From Isoetes taiwanensis (lineage: Eukaryota; Streptophyta; Lycopodiopsida; Isoetales; Isoetaceae): 64,000 nt of DNA. The notes below the pieces were generated by a model. The model saw only the letters and a list, made by a program, of their open reading frames with translations, did not search any database and was not told where the DNA came from. This document shows positions 31,321-43,598 of the stretch, in pieces (the stretch's first letter is position 1; the number at the start of each line of letters is the position of its first letter). The translations under genes were made by a program, and so were the position numbers. The DNA is taken from contig JAJEKV010000010.1 of the NCBI GenBank assembly GCA_021234155.1, positions 24,259,335 to 24,323,334 on the forward strand. The letters run 5' to 3'.

Positions 31321-31399
31321 ACGCGTGCCTCAGCAATCACGATATCAACCAGCTCCTGCCAATCAACCTCAGCTGGATCAACAAGCCAGAAGAAAATTT

Positions 31400-32500
31400 T
31401 TCGTGCTCTTAATCCTCCAAGATACCCAAATTGGGTCGGTTTGGTTTCACGCCAGACCAGGGCGTCATGCCCCTTCACCATTCTTCCTCATGGCACGCAA
31501 CCTGCTTTTGCAGTCGACACGATTCCTCATGACGAGAAAAAAAAGGTTCACTTTGCACCTGACTTGGAAAAACTCATGCCTCATGTCATGCCTAAAGTCC
31601 GCCAAAGCATTCTGAACCTCATGCAAGCTGCTGAAGGCCGCACGTTGGCTAATGTCCATGCCACCACCAGAGCTCAACAAATAGCCGGGGATACACCTTC
31701 CACATCTCAACCTCCACGCTCTCAGACATATCTGAATATTGCTGCAGAGGTGGAGCTCCTCAAAGAAGTCGCTGCTTCCTTACCATGCACTCCAGCTCCA
31801 TTGGATCGAGCGGATCCCTTTTCTTATGTGCCTCTAGAACTCCAAGAGGAGCTTGCAAAAATCAAAATTCCTTTAAGTTTGGCAACTATTTTGAAACTAT
31901 GTCCTGTTCTCAAGGACCAGTTACCCCTTCCTACAGTTTTGGTTGGGGCCGTCGCTACCTCCACACCCACGGTACATGCCACAGTGGGCAATCAACAAGT
32001 CAATCATGTTCAAATTGACGGCGGTAGCGCTGTAAATCTCATCACGGATAAACTCCGCAAGCAAATGGGCATCAAACAACTCTATCGTGCCCCATATGAC
32101 ATCAAATTGGCTAATGGCCATATCACGCGACCTCAAGGCGTCACGCCTCTTATTCACATCAACATAGGTGATCTCAGATTCCCCTTGGAATTTGGTGTTT
32201 GGAAGCTGGAGAAGATCCGTGTGATTAAGAAATGTTGGTCGGCAGACCTTTTTCTCCGCCGTGCCAAGAGTATCCATTACCGGCCCACGGATCAGTTAGT
32301 CATCACAGATGGTCACCTCAATGCCACTATGGACTTGGAAACTGGCAAGATCATTTCGGTAGACAATGCTGAACCTTCTCTCTCCGACACCGATTCTGAG
32401 GAAGCACAGAATATTTATCACGCTCAGGGCTCCTCCGCGAAGTCCGCCTCATTCATCCTACCCCGAATATGCCGATCCTTGGGGAGAGATGACTCTTGAT
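31400..32500 (+). pseudogene. Protease region of the Ty3/Gypsy polyprotein
   Basis: In the frame ending at 32499, the linker reads KKKVHFAPDLEKLMPHVMPK and IPLSLATILKLCPVLKDQLP. The aspartic protease active site is VQIDGGSAVNLI (about 32011), followed by GIKQLYRAPYDIKLANGH. The frame differs from that of gag, so a shift lies near 31400. The downstream DSEEAQNIYHAQ is unassigned. Confidence 0.75.
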
Positions 32501-32636
32501 CGTGACAGGCCGCGGGCTGCTTTGCTTGACCCCTACCTGGCTCCTTGCAATCGCATCAAATGTGTAGATCACTTTTCAGATGCAGAACTTCCTCCAGAAA
32601 CAGTTGATGTTCACGCTGTCATGAAGCAACCTTTGC

Positions 32637-34250
32637 TTGATGACAATCAAGAACCCTCTTCTTCACCACGCAGAGCCACTCATCCCTGTCATGTTTCAAC
32701 CTCCTCGCCATGTTGTTCAAGACACGGAAGTTATCCCACATATTCGTGACTCCTCGGTCGAGATTGTGGACGTTGGCAACAATCAGCCCGCCGGCCTTGC
32801 TGCCAATCTCCCAACACCCTATCGTAAAAGGGCCGTCACGCTGTTCAAAAAGTTCAAATACATTTTCGCCTGGAGCTACAGAGAACTTCGGGGGATCAAC
32901 AAAAACTTGGGGGAACTCACCATTCCTACCAAATCCGATGCACGTCCCGTGATACCAACGACAGCACCGGCTCAACCCAAATTACCGTGATTGCGTCAAG
33001 GCAGAAATTGACAAACTTCTAGCCGCAGGTTTGATCTATGAGGTCAAACATTTCAATGGGTGAGCCCCATCGCCATTGCTCTCAAACACAATGGTAAAAT
33101 CCGCGATTTGCGTGGACTACCTAAAAATTCAATCAGGGCCACGAGCGTGATCATTTCCCACTTCCCTTCACTGCACTGTGTTCGAAGAGGTCATTGGACA
33201 TAAGATGTACTCCTTCATGGATGGTTTTTCCGCTACAATCAAATCTCAATCAAAGAATCTGATCAACTTAAGACTACTTTCACCACCCCGGGGGGTACCT
33301 TTTGCCTACAAGGTGGTTCCTTTTGGGTTATCAAACTCTCCATCAACGTTTCAACGCATCATGCTCTCGCTTTTTTCATGATTTTATGAAGGAAAATCCC
33401 TTCCCCGCAAATTTTTCAAGATGACTTCTCTCATTTACAGTTCCATGGATGACCATTTGGATAAATTGGAACTTGTCTTTCAGAAATGTGATGAGTCCGC
33501 ATTAGTCTCAATCCGCAGAAATGCACCTTCTCATCACCTCCTGTTCTCATAGGGACATGTTGTAAAGAAAGTGTATCACCACCGGATCCCGCCAAAATCG
33601 GGCTTGTGTGCTCAAAGCTCAAGCACTACCAATATCAAGGAGACACGCCCTTCCCCGGTAAGGTCAATTATTACTCCACCTTCATTCCTGGACTCGCAGC
33701 CATTGCCGATCCCATCCATAAACTCACGGATGATGAATCCACTTGGGCTTGGAATTCCCAGGCGGATGCTGCTTTCCAACAGTTGAAGCTTTTACTTACT
33801 CAGGCCCCGGTTCTTGTTCCTCCTCAATGGGACAAGCCCTTTCATGTACATGTTGATGTCTCGGGCGTTTGCTATTGAGTCGTTCTTTCTCAAGAATATG
33901 ATGAGCATTAATCGACAAACCCAAAACAGATATGCCGCCAGAAAACTCAACTCGCTGGCGCAACTACTCTACCACCTGAGGTAGAGGACTTGGGTTTAAA
34001 TTCGCGGTCCAACGCTTCCCTCACTATCTCTTAGGCAGTCAGATCAAGTTCTTTGTTGACCACCAAGCACTCCTTTACTTGATCAACAAATCCACGCCCA
34101 CGGGCCGAATTGCTCGTTGGGTCCTTCTTCTGCAAGAATTCGACCTTTTGAAATTGTCCATAAGGCCGGCAAATCTCATGTCATACCGGATTATCTTTCA
34201 CGCATCCACACAAATGATCCCTCCACGGAGTTTCGACGACGATTTCCCGA
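32637..34250 (+). pseudogene. Reverse transcriptase and RNase H of the Ty3/Gypsy element
   Basis: The frames in order read FKYIFAWSYRELRGINKN, the palm start DKLLAAGLIYEV (about 33007), YSFMDGFS, GVPFAYKVVPFGLSNSPSTF (33290-33350), a damaged QDDF (the YxDD site, about 33419) and MDDHLDKLELVFQKCDES. The connection and RNase H follow as VNYYSTFIPGLAAIADPIHK, WAWNSQADAAFQQLK, FHVHVDVSG and FFVDHQALLYLINKSTPTGR. Premature stops and shifts occur about every 200-300 bp. The Tyr of the RT active site appears lost. Confidence 0.8.
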
Positions 34251-34349
34251 CGCTCAACTCTTTTCTCGTCACGGCCACGCCACATTGGTTCCACAACTTT
34301 CAGCAGATCTCCTACTGTGTGCTCTTCCATCGAAGACGCCACGCCTTCC

Positions 34350-35510
34350 GAAAAGCTTAAATCGGGCCAACGCCAATTTCTTTCGCGAGGTCCATGACTA
34401 CACCATGGTTGCAGGCCATCTTTACAAACGCGGCAAGGATACAGTTCTTAGACGCCGCTTGTTTCCTCATGAAGTCCCGTGATATTGTCCGAGAAGCACA
34501 TGAAGGGCTTGGTGGTGGTCATTTTCATGGTGACACCACAAGACGCAAAAATCCTTCTTAGTTATTTCGCCCACGCTTTCAAAGACGCCACGCCATGCCC
34601 GCACGTGTGATGTATGTCGGCGTGGTGGAAGGCCCACGCCCGTGACGCTCTTCCATTGACGCCGGTCGCCACGCCCACTTCCCTTCAAAGAAATGGGGAA
34701 TGGATTTTGTGGGACCCATTGATCCTCCTCCTGCGGCACACCCGCGCGCCACTACATTATGGTTCTCACCGACTACGCTTACTAAATGGGTGGAAGCTTA
34801 TGCACTTCCGCACAACACCGCAGAAGCACAACCAAGGTCATCTATACGCAAATCATCACGCTGCTTTATTGTCCCACCCAATGAGCTGGTCCGCGGATCG
34901 AGGTGTTCATTTTGTCAATCATACTATAAAGGAGCCGATGGATTATCTATTGATACATCATCACAAAAGCACACCTTACTATCCTCAAGGGAATGGTTTG
35001 GCTGAAAGCACCAACAAGACTCTCGTCACTATTCTCAAGAAAATTTGTGATGCTTCTCGCACTGACTGGCACAACAAGCTTCCCACTGTTCTTTGGGCTT
35101 ACAATACGAGTTTTAAAATTGCTACGGGCCACACTCCTTTCAAATTGGTTTATGGTCAAGAAGCTCTTATGCCCTTTGAATATATTCTTCCAACTCTCCT
35201 CCGCTTCCACCTTGCTACAAAGACATAATCCACCCGCTTGCACTCCGTGAAGGAACGGGTTTATCAATTGGAACAGCTTGGATGAACTTCGACGAGATGC
35301 TTACATTCGTGTTCTTCATGGACAACAATTGCGTAAATCGTTACATGACAAACGCCTCAAGACAAAACATTCAAAGAAGGTGATTTGGTTCTTCTTTATG
35401 ATTCTCGCTACAAAAATTTTCCCGCAAGTTAAAGTTCGATGGTTTGGTCCTTATCAAATTATTCAAGTTGTTCAACCCAAGTTTTTTCAAGCTCACTGAA
35501 GTTAGATGGC
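34350..35510 (+). pseudogene. Integrase of the Ty3/Gypsy element
   Basis: The zinc-binding part is GLGGGHFHGDTTRR ... CDVCRRGGRPTP (34490-34640, spread over frames). The catalytic core is MGNGFCGTH/DFVGPIDPP (about 34690). The second part reads STPYYPQGNGLAESTNKTLV with the catalytic Glu (about 34970), then LPTVLWAYNTSFKIATGHTP and FKLVYGQEALMPFEY. A 4-bp insertion (ACGC) within FKDA-HART at about 34575 is one of the frame breaks. Confidence 0.8.
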
Positions 35511-36557
35511 ACTCCATTACCTACATTGGTTAATGGCTTTCGGCCAAACAATTTCATACAACCGAAAAGTGACAATCATACACCGATGCGCCAGTTCCGC
35601 ATACGCACACAACAGATAGTGACTAAAAAGCCGCATATTTATATTATCGAGGTGAAATTTTTACAAAATGTGAGCAAATACCATCTATTTCCGCTTATGG
35701 GCAGAGCCAGATTTACAAAAAACGGGATGAGAGCCCTATATACAAAATCCTAAATTTAACACCCTCTACTCCCGGTTGGGAGAGGTGATGCGGAGGATAT
35801 GGTACCGCTTGTGCTCGGGTCCCGGGCAAGCAGTGAATCACCACCTCCATCCCGCTGGTGGGGATCGGATGCTCACCATCCCCCAAGCACCACCCATCCA
35901 TGGCAATGCCACGGTTGTGACACCTCCACAGTCCAAGCAGTCCATCTTGCATGTTATCCACTCAAGGCGCTCGGGGATGGCATGGTGCAATTGTCGGAAG
36001 TCCCGCAGCAGCCATACGAAAGCCATCGGATGTCTCAAAGATCACCCACTACGCTTGTCTTATATAGCCAACCGAGAGACCTCCTGCCGACGTGGACCAA
36101 TCAGAAAATTCGCCAACGGTTAGCAATGCAAGGCTCTTTCTAATTCCAGAATCCTTTTTCACGCCGCATATCTAGCCTTGGTACCTTTCTCGACAATTCC
36201 TTTTATGATATCCCTCCTCGAAGTTGCCGACATTAAATGATATTCCCTCCTTTCAAGCCCGCTACCATTAATATGGGTACATCGCCACTGTCACATCGCC
36301 TTTGTTAAGTTCACGCTTTCATCTCCACCGCTTCATCGCCTTTAATCGCTTGGGGACTTAGCCATATTTTTTGCCTCTCAAACGCCTCCCTTTGATCTTC
36401 CACCACCCGGCAACATCCACGGCCGCCGCTTTCATCTTCATCGCTTCGCCGCCAACACTTGCGCCCTAAAACCTTTTTCGCCTCGTCTTTTCCTTCCACT
36501 TCCGCTTCTTCCTCCGCCGCCACGCCAAGTCATCACATCTCAATTCAAATATTTCCA
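35511..36557. other. Spacer between integrase and the extra 3' coding region
   Basis: No recognised domain. It contains short C-rich open frames and several CACGCC words. No polypurine tract or LTR edge could be placed. Confidence 0.5.
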
Positions 36558-38670
36558 AATGGCCACCACACAAAGATTTCTCGCCTTCAAGCATCCGCTT
36601 CCACGAGATCCGCTCTTTTTGAGTCAACAAATTTCACCGCACCAACTTTCAAAGAAACCCTAACGGGCCCGAAGTCGAGATGTTGTAGAACGCCATGGGC
36701 TGCTTCTTCATGTCCACCATGGATCTACCGCAGACTAAATCTAAAGCGAACTCCGCCAGCTTTGTGGCTCATATGGTTAACACAACCGATGGCTATGAGA
36801 CCACAGTTGATGGGACAAAAATTTCGCTACCATGGGGCTCTTTTTCGAGGTATTTAAAATTCCCTTTTCGAGACCTTGTTTATCTTGCAATCAAATCAAT
36901 GATCGATGTCTCTCGTATGGCGACTTCCTTACCAAGCCATCGGCCCAACCGGCTTTCCAACATCGCCAAACCTCATGACTCTTTTGTCAAATTCTTATGG
37001 CTTAAAATTCTATGGGTATTCTATCAAGAACACCCACATCAATAAACCCTTCTACAATGTTGTCATCATGGCAATCAATTCCCTCTTGATCCGATCGAAC
37101 CAAATTTTGCTTTTTCACCTTCTTCATGAAATTGATCGTCCAGCGTAAACCCTTCTTCAAGCTCAAACCTCTATGGGAGCCCATTTGCAAGCCCTAATCC
37201 GCCATCACCGCCTCTACCCCTCGCTTTCTTCTAGATCCTCCACTCATTCTTATCACACTCTTTCCCAAAACCCTCTGGGGAACCTTCAAAACATCCTCAA
37301 TCCTCTCATCCTTCAGAAAAAAAACCACCTCCCATGTCACCTTTCTTCCACTCGACACCATGCCCCGGCCATTCTCATGCAAACTCTCGACATCACAACA
37401 CAACATCGCCAGGCCCCCGCCACCTCCTACACGACGCATGTGCCCTCTATCAATATCAGCAAGAAGTTCAAGCAGCTGTCCACCAGCTTCAAGCCTCCAA
37501 CTAAAACATTTATGAATGAAGTTCGCTTACATGGAAGCCTCGAGAGGTCGCTCCGCAGGGATTTTCAAGCCGCAACTACGCCGCATCATCTCCCTCGAAG
37601 ATCAACCGCAAGACAAGCACCCATGCTCAAGCATGCACTGCGGACTTTTCAAGGAAGCCACAGATAAATATAATCTGCTGGCTGATCAACAGGCAGATCT
37701 CCAGAAGACCCTGGAAGATTTGGTGTTACAGCTCAAAGCCAAGGACACCCGCCTTGAAGCACAAGAGAAAGCATTCAGCGACACTCAGAAGCTGTACACA
37801 GAGCTTTCTCAGAATTACACATCTCAAGTCCACGACCTTACCGAGCGCAAAGCTCGCGTCACGGAGTTGGAGACTCAGCTCTCTACGATGACCGGTCAAC
37901 TCCAGCTCCTCCAGAACTAACTTCATGACGCAGACAAGCAAAAAATCATTGACGATGCAGAAATTGCCACTCTTCGGCTTCAACATACTACTCATGCCGC
38001 ATCATCCTCTCAGGGCAACGTCTCTCAACGCCGGGCCAAGGATCAGTCACGCCTTTTACTTGAAAAGGAAAATCGATTCGCGGACTGAACTCCAGCCTAG
38101 CACGCTTATTCAATCATGAGGATGCTCAACAGAAGCAGGATGGTCAACAGAAGCAGGATGGCTATCTTGACATCGACGTCCGCATTACAGAAGATTTCTA
38201 CCGTCCCACTAGCTATTTGGATTATGTGGTTGCCCGACACCACCACTTCCTTCTGAAGTGGTATGCCGCAGGCGGTCAAGTTAATACACAACCTTTACGC
38301 AGTGGGGACTTTCTCCCGATCCGCCGCACCTTTCCATTGCAGCATAAAGGCTTGCTCGCGGCCCTTTTGTCTATGAGAGCATCACCGTGAAGATCCTGAC
38401 TTAATCACTTTCAGGGTTGTTCAGCCCATGGCCTATGTCTTCCATGATTTTTATCTGGCTGACACGCAAGATCAATTCAGTGATGAAGCCCACCGCATTT
38501 TTCAGGGTGACTCTAATGCTGCTTGGCTGTTACAGGATTCAAACCCCTATTTCAGCAATCATGATCACACTCACACCTTTGCCACGGAGTACATGCCTGA
38601 GTTGGCACATCATTTACACCCGGAGGGTGGAGAAAAAGCGTCACCCAGCGGGCGGAAGAAAACATGCTAA
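36558..38670 (+). pseudogene. Extra 3' coding region of the LTR element, coiled-coil protein
   Basis: Broken plus-strand frames form one protein-like path. They read MATTQRFLAFKHPLPRDPLF; DLPQTKSKANSASFVAHMVN with SLPWGSFSRYLKFPF; and TGFPTSPNLMTLLSNSYGLK. A coiled coil follows (YNLLADQQADLQKTLEDLVL to about ETQLSTMTGQLQLLQN, 37670-37918). The C-terminal part reads EDFYRPTSYLDYVVARHHHF and MAYVFHDFYLADTQDQFSDE, ending at a stop near 38670. I do not recognise the family. Its place after integrase and similar decay suggest it belongs to the retrotransposon, but it could be a separate gene. Confidence 0.4.
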
Positions 38671-38689
38671 ATAGAAATTTGCGTCACCA

Positions 38690-40640
38690 TCAAGGTGGAA
38701 AGAAACAGCACCACCCACAAAAAATGGTCCAATAGAAACCCATGTCCAGATACATCCAATATTTGGCACATCCAGATACATCTAAATAGCAAAATATGAT
38801 GTAGAATGATAGCACAATGCACAATGCTAGCACAGTGCACTGTGAAAAAAGAGCTCAACAGCTAACTAGAAATGAAGTTCCCGGCAAATGACGCATAATG
38901 ATAGCACAATGCACAATGAGAGCACAATGTACAGGTTAAAAGATCTCAACAACCAACGAAAAATAAATGCCCCAAGACAACGAGAATTAGGCAGGACTAG
39001 CACCCGGCACAAAATCAGAATGCGCCCAAGATAATACCTCATGCACAATAACTCCATATACGCGACATCTAGAGAAAGATAAGCATCAATGTAAACCCAT
39101 AAAAAAGAACGTCAAGAACACGAAAACAAACTAAAATTGGCCAAATAAACGTGCTTTCGACAAAAAATGCAATACACTCCATGCATGACTAGACGCACCA
39201 ATAGGAATGATACTTTTACAGAATGAGGAAGAAGGTGGAGGTAGAGGTCAAGGAAGGGCAAGAAGGGGAAAGAGATTGAAGTTACATTCGGATCACACCG
39301 TGGGTCAAGCAAAGAGAGGCTTATGAAAAACAAAGAAGGTCGAAGTGTGAGTCCGAAGTCAAAAGTGAGATTAAGAACAAGGTAAAAGAGGCGATGGGGT
39401 CAAGTGCCGACATCAAGGGGGAGAGCAAGGAGGCTAGCCATGCAGCAGAATGAGAAAAAGGAATAAGTGATTATGCAAGGATGTCATAATGTTAAAAAGC
39501 TAGCCATACCAAAATAGAAAAAGATCCACTCAATAGACAGCTAGAGGGATTTCTCGAGATAACTAGAATCATGCAGAACCAGAACCATGCACAAAATGAG
39601 AATGTGCCCCAATATAACACCTTGTGTATAACAACGTAAGACACTCCACATCTAGATAAAGAGAAGGATAAAATGAAAGATGATCCAATAGAAAACCATG
39701 TCGCAAAATCGCAATGCGGTGCCAAACGCAATATGCATCATATCCAGATAAAGCCAAATAGCAAATATGCCAATGATATATAATGATCATACCAAAATAG
39801 AAAAAGATCCACTACCAAACAAGAAAAAGTTCTCAAGAGACAAATTTAGAATGGATTTCTCGAGATAACTAGAATCATGCGTAACCAAAGACCATGCATA
39901 AAATTAGAATATGCCCAATATAACACCCGTGTATAATGTTCAACGAAGATACCCCCATCAAGACAAAGAGAAGCATAAAAAGGAAAGATGATCCAATAGA
40001 AACCCATGTCGCAAAATCTCAAGGCGGTGCCAAACGCAATATGCATCATATCCAGATAAAGCCAAATAGCAAATATGCCAAGGATATATAATGATAGCGC
40101 TAAAAAAACCTAGAATACTAAAGAACTTCAAGAACACGATGTCAAACTAGAATTTGCCAAATAAGACGGTTTATGATAAAAAAAAAATGCAATGCAACGC
40201 ATTTGTTAAACAAGATGTGAATGTTGAATAAAAGAGAAAGGATAGTGTTAAATGAGAGGTCATAAGGAAAATAGTAGGACATTTGGAGCGAGGAAGGGAT
40301 GCGGCAATATGAATAGCAACGCGGAATATGAAGAGGTGGAGGGAGAAGTGGCGCATATGTCAAGACAAATCAAGAGGAAGGTCAAGGGAGAGGAGAGTGA
40401 AGTTAAATTTGGATCACATCATCACATCATGGATCAAGAAAAAACGAGGCTTAAGTTTGAAGAAAAGGAGAATGGCTATGCACAAACAATTCATGGCAAA
40501 TGTAAGGCCAAAGTCAAGGTGAGGTTATGGCCAAGAGAAAAAAGGAAAGGAAAATCAACAGTGGCAAGGTCAAAGAGGAGTGCCAAGAGGTTAGCCATAT
40601 GGGAGAATGACTACATAGAAGGACATATTGTTAGCAAAGC
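38690..40640. repeat. Diverged ~1-kb block repeated with 303-bp internal duplication
   Basis: GATTTCTCGAGATAACTAGAATCATGC begins near 39550 and again near 39853 (period about 303 bp). Both copies carry ATGATCCAATAGAAA and the 40-odd bases following GCGGTGCCAAACGC. Parts recur near 38726 and 38996. The purine-rich GTCAAG/GAGGCTTA section at 39215-39500 matches 40320-40620. No gene is credible, although a 200-codon frame crosses 40252-40854. Confidence 0.7.
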
Positions 40641-40695
40641 TAGGGCCGTACAGATGGTCTGCAATAAGAAAGCAAATGAGGGGATGTACATGTTA

Positions 40696-40850
40696 AATGA
40701 GAATGAGAATGATTTTTTATCGTCCACTGAGGCCAATCGGCCTATGGGACCCACAAGGAGCGCAACAAACTTATTACTGTCCGGGTTAAAACCCCTCACT
40801 CAAGGGTTTTCGAGGAAAACCGTGGGCGTAATAAGAATTTCACAAACCGC
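40696..40850 (-). mobile_element. LINE 3' end, 5'-truncated (minus strand)
   Basis: On the minus strand it carries GGGTCCCATAGGCCGATTGG, CCTCAGTGGACGATAAAAAA and a (CATTCT)n-type tail. The sequence before it (AAAACCCTTGAGTGAGGGGTTTT-like hairpin, GTAATAA) matches the 3' UTR of the LINE ending at 51137. Confidence 0.75.
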
Positions 40851-41700
40851 ATAAGTATACATCAATGTATATACACATGTCAAGTGTGTGCCTGAGGACA
40901 TAGCTGATCTCGCATGTCCATAACCTCCTGAAGGTATGATCCCAGCACCCGTACGGATGCTGTGCTCAATGTCACATGTAATGGCTGGCCAGGCCTGACC
41001 AACTCAGCATAGCGCGTCCGAATTTGATCATATGCTGGGCAACTTTGAAGGGTGCATATGGGTCGATGAGGTAAGGTTGAAGGTTGAGGAAAGATTGCTG
41101 AAAAAAAGGCCTACACACGCCGGCTGTGTGAGGTTTGTTGGTACAAGGGTGCAAAGAAGATCCCAAAATGTGCCAAAAATATGTTCCAAAGACTTCCTGC
41201 ATGAAAAGGGGATTGAAAGTTTTGCGCGAAGTCACGCCGTGAGGGGCCATGACAATTTTGATGAACTCACGCCGTTGGGCCGTGATTTTGTTGCTGAAAG
41301 AGAAGGATGCTGCTGGACTTATGGATTGATGAAACGTTGTGCCTCCAAAGGCATAATGCCTCAAAAATTAGACAAGAGGTCAAGAAGTCACCATTAAAAA
41401 GTCACGCCAAGGGGACGGATCGAAGCAGCAAATGAAGTTGTCAAGAATGGCCTTAACATGCCGTTGGGCCATGTAAGGTTAAGGTATGAAAGGGGCGGAA
41501 GGTTGAATCATCTTCACGCCATTTGCTTATAAGCACGCCATGTATAGAACGTGATAGATGGTAGCAAAAAAAACCTCTTCAATAGTAGAAGAAGTGGAAA
41601 ATACCAAGAATGTTGCCCATCTTGAATGGCCCAAGTGCCAAGTGTCGCCATAAAAGAATCGAGTCATTGAAGATATGTGTGTGGAACCATGCCGATTTCA
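40851..41700. other. Non-coding stretch
   Basis: No gene is seen. Short frames of 120-130 aa on both strands lack recognisable motifs. CACGCC/GCCGTTGGGCC words recur at about 41235, 41263, 41402 and 41515. Confidence 0.4.
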
Positions 41701-42450
41701 TTTTTTTTTTTTTTTTTTTTAATGGTTGTGGGCCGCGACGCCAAAATCGGGTACCACGCCCGCGGAGGGTCAGCCGACGCCGAAGGTGCCGGGCCACATC
41801 CCGATGGGCCGTGGGATTCTCGAGGGAAGGGAAGGCCACGCCGCGATAGCCCGCGGGAGGGTCCACGCCAGCGAGGGGCCGGGCCCGGGGGCTCGATCCT
41901 GACGCACGCCGTGGGGAGGCCGTGGATATGCCGAAAGTGATGGGCCGTGGACGGACTTACTGTGGCCGCGGTGAGGGTAGCACGCCCGAACGGGTTATGG
42001 CCTTGAAGCTTGTTGCCGGAGAGTTGCGTAAAGGTCTCCAAGACTTTGTTGCCACCGCCGGAGCGACAAAGCCCACGCCGGCGGAAGATGTTGCAGACCG
42101 GCCACGCCGCGGATGGCCGCGGGCTTTAGGAAGGTTGGGCGATGCACCGCGGAAGGTTTTGCGATTGAAGCCACGCTGGTGATGGCCGTGGGCTTTGGTG
42201 ATGCAGCACCAAACCCTTTGAAAAAAAAACACGTGCAAAACTCTAGTGGTTGATCGGTTTTGACGGGCAAAGATGGTGGTGGTTTTTGAAAATCTTGGGG
42301 TCACAGAGCCGCGGGTGGGTGGGCGCCATGCTTCCCATTTTGTGAAAGCTATAGATTGTCCACGCCGGAGGGCCGCGGGAGGTGGTTTCTTCAACGTAGC
42401 CTTGAGAAGATGCACGTAATTCATGCCCAAGTTTTGCCGTAAGATCGGGC
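41701..42450. other. GC-rich block with poly-T lead and recurring CACGCC / GGCCGYGGG words
   Basis: A T20 run (about 41701-41720) precedes a GC-rich stretch unlike the AT-rich surroundings. CACGCC or CACGCCG recurs at about 41755, 41838, 41863, 41905, 41981, 42072, 42100 and 42360, often facing GGCCGTGG or GCCGCGGG 10-20 bp later. Overlapping frames on both strands look composition-driven. I cannot assign a function. Confidence 0.4.
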
Positions 42451-43598
42451 TTGTTGCGTAAAAGAGTGCCTTTGATTGCCATTTAAAATATTGAGGGGTA
42501 TCACCGCACCGCGGAGGAGAAAGTCGCCGGAAAGATGGCGCTAAAAAAAAATTTCGATGCAGTGGAAAAACACGATGCTCGCTTTGTCGCTATGCCGACA
42601 CAAGCTTGATTGATTCTCGGCGCTGGAAAACCGCTGTCACGCCATGGTCCGCTGATAGATGCGTATGAAGTGCGTAAGTGATGCCGGGCTGCGCCCAAAG
42701 CCGAAAAAATTGTTTGTTGCGTAAAGAGGGCATCTCATTGTCTCCGAAAATGGTCCAGAGAGATGGATGAGAGATCGGTTGGCTATGCAAACCCAAGACG
42801 GCTTTTAAGATATTGCTGAATTCATGGCTAATTGGCATAACAAATCCATGGGGCTTTTGAGGAAAAGGGAGCGAGCTTGATCCCATGGAACTGGAAAAGA
42901 CATTACCCCAGAAGATTGAACTGTTGATGCAAGAAAATTTGTTTGGGGCTTGTTTGCCAACGAATCATCTGTGAGGACAACCTGCATTCGGTTTGAAAAA
43001 AAGGTTAAGTGCCCCCCGGTTGTACTCACGCCAGGCGCATAAAGCTCGAATGCGCATCATAGAAACTTGTGAAATTAGCCGAAGTTGGGCAAAAAAACGG
43101 ATGCTACATCAAGAAAACTCTGAGTAAAGAGCAGAGCACCAGAGTGATGTCTCTGTTTTGCTTCTTTGTAGATCAAATTGGGGTCGTCTGATTGCGGGAT
43201 TCCGAGAAGAATTTGATGTGGCTGGATATTTGGGAGTTGGATCCTAAAATTCGCAGCAGCTGGAAACGAAAATGAGTTTTTTCGCCCAAAACCCTGTGAT
43301 CCCGTGAGAGAGCCATACCGAGGTTGGTCTTCGTAATTGGGTCTCGCTAGAATTGTAATGAAAATGGGCGGATGCTTTGCTCAGAAAATTTATGGCATGA
43401 GGCAATGGTAGCAGCTTTGTGCATCATATTCATCTCCTACACCTCATTTCGCACATTGCTGAAGGAAACTGAGTGTGTCCGTGTCGGGCATCTTTAATCC
43501 AGGACTAGAAAGTTCTGGATTTCTCTGTTTTGCGCCTTTAGAAATGCTTATTTGCAGATGAAGAGAAGACAATAGATTTAGACTGTGCGCACCGATGG
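42451..43598. other. Non-coding stretch
   Basis: No gene, RNA or clear repeat is recognised. Confidence 0.4.

Larger units (their letters stand above)
29058..38670 (+). mobile_element. Decayed Ty3/Gypsy LTR retrotransposon with extra 3' coding region
   Basis: The order is 5' LTR, PBS, gag, protease, RT, RNase H, integrase and then a long extra coding region. RT before IN places it in Ty3/Gypsy. The DGGS protease and tRNA-Asp-like PBS are reminiscent of the Tat/Athila group, though that lineage call is tentative. Many frameshifts break it. No 3' LTR is recognised, so the right border is only the end of the coding-like sequence. Confidence 0.75.

Noticed and set aside
40252-40854. 200-aa plus-strand ORF rich in Lys/Glu/Arg
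   Set aside because: It covers a diverged repeat block and runs into an antisense LINE tail, so it is unlikely to be a gene.
41579-42482. Overlapping ORFs of 80-157 aa on both strands
   Set aside because: They are driven by the GC-rich composition and repeated CACGCC words; no conserved motif in any frame.
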